NCBI GenBank assembly: GCA_010093515.1
Contig: MU001691.1
Span: forward strand, 261,813 to 325,812
Source: Lineolata rhizophorae
Taxonomy: Eukaryota > Ascomycota > Dothideomycetes > Lineolatales > Lineolataceae
DNA length: 64,000 nt
Direction of reading: 5' to 3'
Of this stretch, positions 56,748 to 64,000 are shown piece after piece. Every line of letters starts with the position of its first letter. Within the stretch, counting starts at the first letter, position 1. The translations under genes were made by a program, and so were the position numbers. Under the pieces are notes generated by a model that was not told the origin of the DNA, ran no database searches, and worked only from the letters and a program-made list of their open reading frames with translations.

Positions 56748-59161
56748 CTACGATTGGCCCGACGGCCTGGGCTCCCTCTCCAGCTCGTACACCTCGCTCC
56801 TCTCGACCAGACTCCTGTAGTAATCGACGAGGACCTCGGGCTTCGGCACGATGCGCCACTCGAGGCGGCCGAGGAACTCGAGCTCGAGGAGGGCGAGCTC
56901 GCGCACGCTGACGCCGCCGACGCGCGCGTACGTGTTGTTGGTCCAGAACGAGTCCGACAGGCCCTTGGACGCCACCGTCGCGGCCGTGATGAGGAACCGG
57001 TGCACCGTCAGCGACGTGATGGTGAAGGGGTGGTACAGCGCGCACAGCCGGTCGATGTAGTACACCATGGACAGAAGGATGGGCGGCGACAGCGTCGCGT
57101 GCACGATCAGCCGGTTCAGGTAGTCCCGCACCGAGATGCCAGGTGGTGCCCTATATGTTGCTCCAACGGCGCGGCGGGGGGGCGCCAGCTCTTGTCAGCC
57201 TGTTGATTCTTCACGTATTTTGCTGGTCGCTCGCCCTCGTGATGAGTGTAATTGTTGGCGCCCTCGCCATTGGCCGAGCAAAGGGAGCAGCCCGGCTCAG
57301 CTCAATCCACCGCAGGAGTAGCACGTAGCAAAAAGCGCATCCACCACCGCACCGTCCACAGCACGCTAAACACGCATGATGACGGCAAAAGACGCAAAGT
57401 GGAAAATGGTAAAAAAAAAAAAAAAAAAGAAAAGGAAAGGCAACGTGGACGTGACGCATACCTCGAATGAAACCTCGTCAACTGGCCGTCCCTGAGCGGG
57501 AACGCCTCGTCGTTGATGCGCACCAGCTCCATCAGCATCTCGGCGATCAGCACGCCCAGGTCCTTGACGTCGCACGCCTCGTACCGCAGCGGCATCGCCT
57601 TCTTGGCCGGGCCCTGCGGCCGCGCGCGCTTGGCCGCCGACGGCCCCGGCTGGGCGGCGCCCCCGCCGCCGGCCAGCGCCGCCGCCGTCGACGACGACGA
57701 CAACGCCGCGACGGCCGCGTCCACGTCCATCGACGGCGCCGCCCCGCCTGCGCCCGTCGCTCCGACCGCCTCCACCGCGCCGCCGCAGCCGATTCCTCCG
57801 CCGGCGCCAGCACCGCCGGCACCGGCACCGGGCAGCGCAACGCCGGCTCGCGACGGCGACTGCGGCGCCACCTCTGGCTCCTTCGGCGGCACCAGCGGGC
57901 CGTCATCGTCATCGGCGGCCTCGGCGGGCAGCTCCTCGTCGGCGCCGCCGCGGAGCCCCGGCCGGCGCGTCTGCTGGTGCTGGTGCTGGTGCTGCTGCAG
58001 GGCCTGGGCCCGCGGCGGGTCGACCCGCGCGCCGGGCGGCTCCGTCGGCGGATCCGTGGCGGCCGAGTCTGGCGCCGCAGCTGCTGGTGCTGGTGCTGGG
58101 GCTGGGGCTGGTGCGCTCGCCGCCGCCGCCAATGGCCCCGGTCCGGATGGCGGTGCGCTTGCGCCGTCGGTGCCGCCGTCGCCGGTGCCGTAGTTGTCGT
58201 CGTTGTCGTGTCTGCGCTTGTCCCGCGAGCGGGTCTGCTGCTGGTGATGCGGTTGCAGTTGCGGGTGCTGGTGCGGGTGCTGGTGCAGGCGAGACGCGCC
58301 CGCTCGGCCGGCGCGGGAGTAGGGTTGGGCCTGGGGTTGCTGCGGTCGCGGCGGCTGGAGGCACGGCCGCTGCTGGTGGTGGTGAAGGCCGTGGTCGTCG
58401 TCGCCGTGCCGGTGGGGGCGGGCGGAGGACGGGAAGGAAGAAGGAGACGAAGAAGGCGGCGGCGACTGCGCGGGCGACGACAGGGTCGAGCGCGCCTGGG
58501 CGGCGAACTCGGCTTGGCGGGCACTCGACGCCGTCGGCGGCAGGCCCGGCGGCGAGTACTGGATGCCCGCGTCGACGGCGGCGGCGCTAGTCGCGGCGGC
58601 GGTCGCGGTCGAGGTCGCGGCGGCGGCGGTCGAGCCTGCGCCGGCGGGGGTGGTGTGAGCGCTGCGCCGTTGTCGCGCCGGTCCACCGCCGCCTCCTCCT
58701 CCTCTTCCTCCTCCTCCTCCTCCTCCTCCTCCTCCTCCGGGAGACGGCGAGCTGGCTAGCGAGAGGGACGCGGTGGCGAGCGCGGACGGAGAGCCTGCAT
58801 CCGGGCGGCGGAGCGTGCCGGTCGCGGTGGTGGTGGTGGGCGAGGAAGACGGGTGCGAGGGAGGCGCGTGCGCGGCGGTCGACGAGGTCGGGCCGGCGGG
58901 TTCGGCGGCGTTCCGCGGCGACGGGCACGCCGACGACGCCGCGGAAGGAGTGCCGTGGTGCGGATGCGGCTGCTGCGCGTGCTGCCGGGGGCGCTGCTGT
59001 TGCTGCGGCTGCTGTTGCTGCGGCGACGACGACGACGAGGCGCGCCGGCTGCGGCGCGACGGCGACGAGGCGCGGTGGTGCTGGAAGGGCCGCGGCGTGG
59101 TGAAGGCGGCGGCGGCGGTCGGCGAGGCGGACGGCGTGGCGGGGTTGCTCGACCGCAGCAT
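56748..59161 (-). CDS. PHO80-like cyclin (PREG/Pcl6-7 type)
   Basis: Two exons, 57462-59161 and 56748-57150, giving 700 residues. The 311-nt intron (AG|GTATGC...ATATAG|G) rebuilds LTRFHSRAPPGISVRDYLNR, the signature start of a PHO80-type cyclin box (yeast Pho80: LTRFHSKVPPNIS). The box continues with HATLSPPILLSMVYYIDRLC, FTITSLTVHRFLITAATVAS, KGLSDSFWTNNTYARVGGVS and LALLELEFLGRLEWRIVP. The N-terminal 530 or so residues are Gln/Pro/Ala/Ser/Gly-rich and disordered. Members bind Pho85-type kinases and control phosphate signalling (PREG with PGOV in Neurospora, acting on NUC-1) or, for the Pcl6/7 branch, glycogen metabolism; I cannot separate the two here. The protein stops soon after the box (EREPRPSGQS), so there is no long C-terminal tail. 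Confidence 0.88.
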
Positions 59162-59509
59162 GAGTGCTGGCGGCCCTTTTCTTGCGGCGCGCGCGGCGGC
59201 GGATACACGGCGCGGCCACGGCTGCGGCGACGATCAGCGGCGCCGCGCGCTCTTCTCCGGTGCTGCTGCTGCTGCCGCCGCTGCTGCTGCTCCTGCTGCT
59301 GCGCTCGGGACGGGAGCGGAGGGGTGTTTGGGCGAGCGGGCGCGGTGCCAGGCGGAGGGCAGCGACGCCGACCGGGGACGGAAATCGGGCTGGACGGAGC
59401 GGCGCGGTGACGGCCAGCGGAAAGATCTACCGGCGCCCAGCGCGCATCGCTCGCACTGGGGAGCGCGCCTCTTTTCCCTCTCCTCTCTTTTGTGCGGCCG
59501 CTAGGGCAA

Positions 59510-59525
59510 GTACGTAGGTACGTAA
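59510..59525. repeat. GTAC/TACGTA palindromic cluster
   Basis: GTACGTAGGTACGTAA about 350 bp upstream of the cyclin ATG, followed at 59553 by GGTATGTACC. Confidence 0.5.
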
Positions 59526-59642
59526 GCGGCGCGAAGCGACCTGTAGCGATCGAGGTATGTACCTGGGGGCGCACAGGGCGAGCTCGCGCACTAGCGGCGA
59601 CGCTGAGCGGCCGGGATGTGGATCGGGCGTGTATAAGTACCT

Positions 59643-59662
59643 AGGCAGGCAGGCAGGCAGGT
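59643..59662. repeat. AGGC tetranucleotide microsatellite
   Basis: Five tandem AGGC/CAGG units next to a TACCTAGG motif in the cyclin upstream region. Confidence 0.85.
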
Positions 59663-60950
59663 AGACGTGAGTTATCCCTTGCGAGAGAACCAACGACCGG
59701 CAGCCCGGGACAGCGACGACGACGATAGGGCTGGAGGCGCTCAGAGGCTCAGCAACGGAAAACGCTCCGCCCCCCTTGCCAGCCAAACCAAGCCAAACCA
59801 ACTCAAGCTGGACCAGCACGAGAGCCGAGGCGTCAATCCGACAAGCCGCCGATCTCAGAACGCCGGCGAAGGTAGCAAGCACCGTCAAGAAGAAACAAAA
59901 AAGCAGAAGCGAAAGCGAGCAGGCCTGCTCTCGGAGGCGCACCAGCGGGCACGTCGCCCTGCGCCCGGCAATGGGCGGCGAAAAGCTGGGCCCTGCTCTG
60001 CCTGCGGCGCGCGAGCTCTCCAACTTGGCTCCAACGTGCCCGCGTCCCGCGCCTCGCATTGGCTGTGCCCGGCGTGCCACGCTACCTGCGTGCGTGGTAT
60101 GTTGGCCAACCCCGGCGGGCGGAGCGGGGCGGAACACCACGAGCGCCGCCAGAGCAGCCTCGTCCGGGCCACCATCGCATTCCGATTCCCACCCGGCTAC
60201 CTTGGCGCCGAGCCCTTTCCCGTCGGCCGTGTGTGCGCCCGTGCGAAGCACGACCATATCACGGAGTTATACCGCGAGGGACGGCGTCCGCTCGACCAAT
60301 GCGCTGCTCGGGGATCACCGCCGTGCCTGAGCCTGCGTACTATGTACGTAGCACCTTCGACAATCCTCGCGTGGCCCCCGGCTCTCCACGATTTGCGATC
60401 GGAGCAAGGGCGCGCGCCGTGTCCTTTCGCCGCCCCCCTCCCCCCCGTTTGTTTCTGCCAGGACACGTGTCGAGCTGCGTTCGCCGGTCTTGTGCCCTCT
60501 CACGGTGCGCCTGTCATGCCTAGCCGGCTATAGGCTGGGCCGACCCTTCGTGCTAAGAGCCCTCCCTCCCTTGCCTTTGACTGAGGCTCTGCGTGGCCTG
60601 AGAGAGAATACATACGACGGGTGGGGCCATTGACCGCTCGGCGGTGACATACCGGCCACCCAACCGCCATTGCTTGACAGAACACTTGGGCGCTGTGGGT
60701 CGCGATAATGCCGAAATCTCGCCACCCCTTTGCGCGCGGGGTCGTGTCCACGGTGCGATTGGAGTTTGAGGACATCGTGGTTTGCACTTTGCGGCGCGCA
60801 CCGAACCACGCTCTGCGTTAGCCATTTTGCTCCCGGCGGTATCTCCGGAACTTTGTGGCACGTCATTAATCGAAGGGTGCGAATGGTAGCGGCGTCTTGG
60901 CACCTTGGCCGCTTCGGTGATGAACCGGAGGCCTATCCGAAGTCCACTAC

Positions 60951-60981
60951 CGTACTACATACAGTACGTACATATGTACAC
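60951..60981. repeat. GTAC/TACGTA palindromic cluster
   Basis: Run of CGTACTACATACAGTACG then TACATATGTACAC at the border between GC-rich and AT-rich DNA. Confidence 0.55.
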
Positions 60982-61557
60982 AGTAGTGTCGCTGTTGGCC
61001 CTTGCTAGCATCGATACCTGCTCATGATAAGCCAGCAAGGTACCTGGGTATTAGTCTCAACGTCGCTTGCAAACTTGAGATACGCTTCCCAGGTTATATA
61101 CGGCTTGCTGTTAAGACTTAAAAGTGAAGGGTTTGCAAGAGTGCCGCGAAGATGGGGCAACCATTGCATGCATCATCCGATTCTCTGGATCCAGGAATGG
61201 GGACTACAAACAGAACTTTTCTCTATCGACCTTGCTGGTGAGCTGTTGCTCTCTTACAAGAAGGTGTTTACACATCTGGGGAAAATAAAACCATTACACT
61301 TCCTCCCACCAATCTGAAAACTTTCCTGCTTAGGTACCGGGCTGTCAGGCTTCTATTCCATTCTGGAACGGGCTTGGAGGGTAATTATGATAGTACCGAA
61401 AATGAATCACCAATCCCCTCAATCCATCCCCTCCAGCTTCAATCCCAACTAAACCCCCATCCCAAGCCCGCCATTGACACCCACCGTCGGGGGGCTTTCA
61501 TCCCGAATCCCCCCCGACCTCCAACCACCTTCGACATACTCCTTCCCAGCCCCTCCC

Positions 61558-64000
61558 TCACCCACTCATAACGGCCATCAAAGCAGCCCTCTCCTGATCC
61601 CCCAGCCTCTCCTGGACAAACTTCGCAATCCTGCCCCCATGCACCTGGTCCCTCTCCCGCAGATACGTCCCCACCCACTGCTTGACGTCCGCGACCTCTG
61701 GGAACGGGTCCGCGGGCGGCCGACGGCAGGTGTTGAGCGGCGTGAAGCCGATGCCGAACGAGACGTCGTCGACGTCGGCGTCGGGGATGGTCTCGTCCGA
61801 CGTCGCCGCAACGGTGGGCGGGTTGATGAGGAGGGAGAGCAAGGACTGGCAGGTTAGGGTCCAGCCTTTCGGGTAGCTGTAGGCCGCGAGAAAACGTAGA
61901 TTAGTTACCGAGCTCCCCTGCAATCGAAGAGCGAAAAGAAAAGGGAAAAAAAAAAAAAAAGGAAAAAAGTGAGGGGCGCCGGGAAATGTCCTTACCGATC
62001 TACAAACGCTCTCGAGTCCGCCAACGTAGTTGCGAGCCCGAGCACCGCGACCTTCCGATCAATCGGCCGCACCAGCCTCTCCGCCGTCGTCTTGAGCACA
62101 AACTGCAAATACACGCCCTTGAACACGTCGCCACCGGGCTGAAGCCCATCCGACAGCTCGACGAACTTGTCCGTGCCCAAGCCCTTGGCCTCCCCCCTCG
62201 CGCACCACAAATGGAACAAGCGCACGAACCTCAGCACGAACGCGTCGGTCCGCTGACGGTCCAACTTGGTGAACAGGATCTGCAGCACCATGGGCAAGTA
62301 GGGCGCGAGCGCGGCCTCGACGTCGAAGTGCAGCAGCATCGCCTCGAGGAGGTCGAAGCCGAGGCCCTCGTGGGCCCGCGAGACGACCAGCTTCTGGAAG
62401 ACGCCGAGCAGCGGCTCCGTCTGGCCGGCCCGGGCCAGCGGCCCCGCCCCGCGCGCCACCACGCTCGTCAGCAGCCGCACCAGCGCCGGCACGTTGCCCT
62501 TGGCGTCCCACAGCGCCGGCTGCATTGCGGCCTGGACGAGCCGCTCGGCGTAGCCGCCCGCGCCGCCCCCGAGCCCGCCGCCCGCCGGCCCCGCGTCCAG
62601 CAGCGCCGCGAACAGCTGCAGCACGTACGGCACGAACTCGTCGACGCCGGCCGCGAGCACGTTCCAGAGCGGCTCGACGAGGGCGGCCTCGAGCTTGGAC
62701 GGGTCGGGCGGCGCCGCGAAGCGGATGAGCGCGCCCAGCGCCTCGAAGTGGTAGTAGTAGAAGCGCGGGTTGGCCGGGTTGTGGCGGATCACGTCGGTGA
62801 TGGCGACGAGGTTTTCGGCCGTCAGGCTGACGGGGTTGCCCGCCGCCGCCAGCACGTCCGCCTTGACCACGACGAGCACCCGCATCACGCAGCGCATCAG
62901 GAACTCGTTCTGCTGCATCTTCTCCGGCGCCGGGTCGCGTCGGATCAGCGCGAACAGCTGCCCCAGCATCTCGCCGCAGTGCGGCGTGACCAGCTGGCGC
63001 GGCACGGCGGGCGCGCCGCTGGCCGGGTCCGTCAGGTGCAACGCGCGCTCGACGGCCACGGCTGCGTACGTGTAGACGACGGGGTCCTGGCTAGCCAACC
63101 GGCGCACCAGCAGCGGCAGCGCGGCATTCCAGTCGGCCGGACCCAGCCGACTCCTGAACGAGTTGAGGAAGCGCATGGCGTCTACTTGGAGCATCGGATG
63201 TACGCTGTTGGCGTCGGCATCGGTTAGGTCGACGGCGACGTTGCGACTGAAGAACTCGAGAGGGTTGACGAGCGGATTGACGTCGGTGACGCCGTGCTGA
63301 GCCGTGGGCACGCCGCGAGCCGCCACGGCTGAGAACAGGTACACGGCGACGTCCTTGTGCATCCAGGCATTCTCTCCGCCGGCAGAATAGTCGGATAGAA
63401 GTTTGTTTACGCGCTGCAGCGCCATCGTGGTGACCAGCTGCTCGAAGTGGTGAAGCAACTGGCGCAGGAACTCAGTCGCGGCGCGGCGGCGCGTCTCGGC
63501 TGCGGAGCCGTCCACGTCGCGACGCACGAACTCGACAGGCTCGTCCTCGAGCAGCTCCAAATCAGACTCGCGCAGAGTGAGGTTGGGCAGCACGACGCGG
63601 TCCAGCACCTCGCCGAGGGCCGACTCGTTGTTGAAGATCTCGGCCTCGGAGCGCACACGTGCGACGGTGCTCAAGAACATGAGGTCTCGACTGACGACGG
63701 TGTCGTGGCGTGCCTGACGTCCCGTGCGGGCCAGCAGCGCCCATGATACCTCCATAAAGCGCTTCAGCAACGGTTTCAGCTCCTCCTCAAAGTGCGTCTC
63801 CCACAGCACTAGCAGCTCGAATATGGCAGCGCGCACGTTGTCGAGGGCGCCCGGATCGGCGCTGTCGTCATCATCATCGCCGCCGTCGCCGTCGGCGGCC
63901 AGGACCGTGGCCTCAGCCTTGATAGCGTCGTCGTCGTCGGCAGCTAGGTAGCGCAGCAGCAAGTCGGCGATGGCAGGCAGGTTGGTCTCGAACAGAGGCG
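61558..64000 (-). CDS. CSE1: Exportin Cse1/CAS (importin-alpha re-exporter), C-terminal part
   Basis: Two exons are visible, 61996 to the right edge and 61558-61876, joined by a 119-nt intron (CG|GTAAGG...CTACAG|C) that rebuilds FVDRYPKGWTLTCQSLLSLL. The frame is open to base 64000, so the N-terminus lies outside. About 774 of the usual 960 or so residues are present. Cse1 is the HEAT-repeat beta-karyopherin that carries importin-alpha back to the cytoplasm with Ran-GTP. Family marks include LFETNLPAIADLLLRYL, VRAAIFELLVLWETHFEEEL, EPVEFVRRDVDGS, RRAATEFLRQLL, DVAVYLFSAVAARG, VDAMRFLNSFRSRL, MQQNEFLMRCVMRVL, NPRFYYYHFEALGALIRF and FVPYVLQLFAALLD. An acidic insert (GDDDDDSADPG) in the N-terminal portion looks lineage-specific. 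The stop is TGA after AVMSG. The partial state is due only to the window edge. Confidence 0.95.

Larger units (their letters stand above)
59162..61557. other. Intergenic region between CSE1 end and PHO80-like cyclin start
   Basis: 59162-60900 is GC-rich and is probably the cyclin promoter and leader. 60950-61400 is AT-richer. 61400-61557 is C-rich on the plus strand and is likely the CSE1 3' flank. Contains CAGG repeats and GTAC/TACGTA clusters; no gene supported. Confidence 0.5.

Noticed and set aside
56748-59161. Treating the low-complexity N-terminal exon and the cyclin-box exon as separate genes
   Set aside because: The splice join rebuilds the PHO80 signature LTRFHSRAPPGIS across the intron, so they are one gene.
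59667-60533. 288-residue plus-strand frame
   Set aside because: Composition and lack of motifs match GC-rich intergenic DNA in front of the cyclin gene.
61986-63227. 413-residue plus-strand frame over CSE1
   Set aside because: Antisense shadow; the minus strand reads a clear Cse1 HEAT-repeat sequence.
1-64000. Retroviral, LTR-element, Polinton or toxin-gene fossils
   Set aside because: No capsid, polymerase, integrase, envelope or paired long terminal repeats could be recognised on either strand.

Overview
The window is nuclear DNA of a filamentous ascomycete (Pezizomycotina, most likely a Sordariomycete). The grounds are short 55-130 nt GT-AG introns, very GC-rich coding sequence with long low-complexity tails, a HET-domain gene, AT-rich gene-free islands between GC-rich genes, and orthologues of conserved fungal housekeeping proteins. 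There are no bacterial operons, phage, CRISPR arrays, recognisable tRNA/5S genes or intact transposons. A run of 20 N at 52659-52678 is an assembly gap.

Layout. 1-14.6 kb carries three plus-strand genes: a small unknown membrane protein (143-745), a fused N-carbamoyl-D-amino-acid hydrolase / hydantoin-racemase-like protein (4789-7020), and a six-exon MFS sugar transporter (12573-14567). From 16.8 kb to the right edge all nine recognised genes are on the minus strand: RRP36 (16836-18119), an RS-rich protein (19444-21716), splicing factor SF3B2/Cus1 (23455-25531), a HET-domain protein (25918-27760), a bifunctional 6-phosphofructo-2-kinase/fructose-2,6-bisphosphatase (30195-32972), the GID/CTLH armadillo subunit Gid5/Vid28/ARMC8 (37656-42046), a large unrecognised protein (44381-48935), a PHO80-like cyclin (56748-59161) and the C-terminal four fifths of the exportin Cse1 (61558 to beyond 64000). 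Most gene models were rebuilt across introns; exon limits are in the entries.

Functional reading. RRP36, the RS protein and SF3B2 form a run of RNA-processing genes. The PFK-2/FBPase-2 gene and Gid5 are neighbours and act on the same glycolysis/gluconeogenesis switch, through fructose-2,6-bisphosphate and through degradation of gluconeogenic enzymes respectively. The hydrolase-racemase fusion has paired GATA motifs upstream, as expected of a nitrogen-catabolite-controlled gene, and is the most unusual coding feature here: two steps of the bacterial hydantoin / N-carbamoyl-amino-acid route appear on one chain, with the first catalytic Cys of the racemase part replaced by Ser.

The gene-poor parts (746-4788, 7021-12572, 32973-37655, 48936-56747) hold simple repeats, G-rich runs and a recurrent short palindromic motif built of GTAC/TACGTA, but no protein or RNA I can defend. 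A 95-nt A tract lies inside the single intron of the unrecognised gene, and a diverged tandem duplication lies in its 3' flank.
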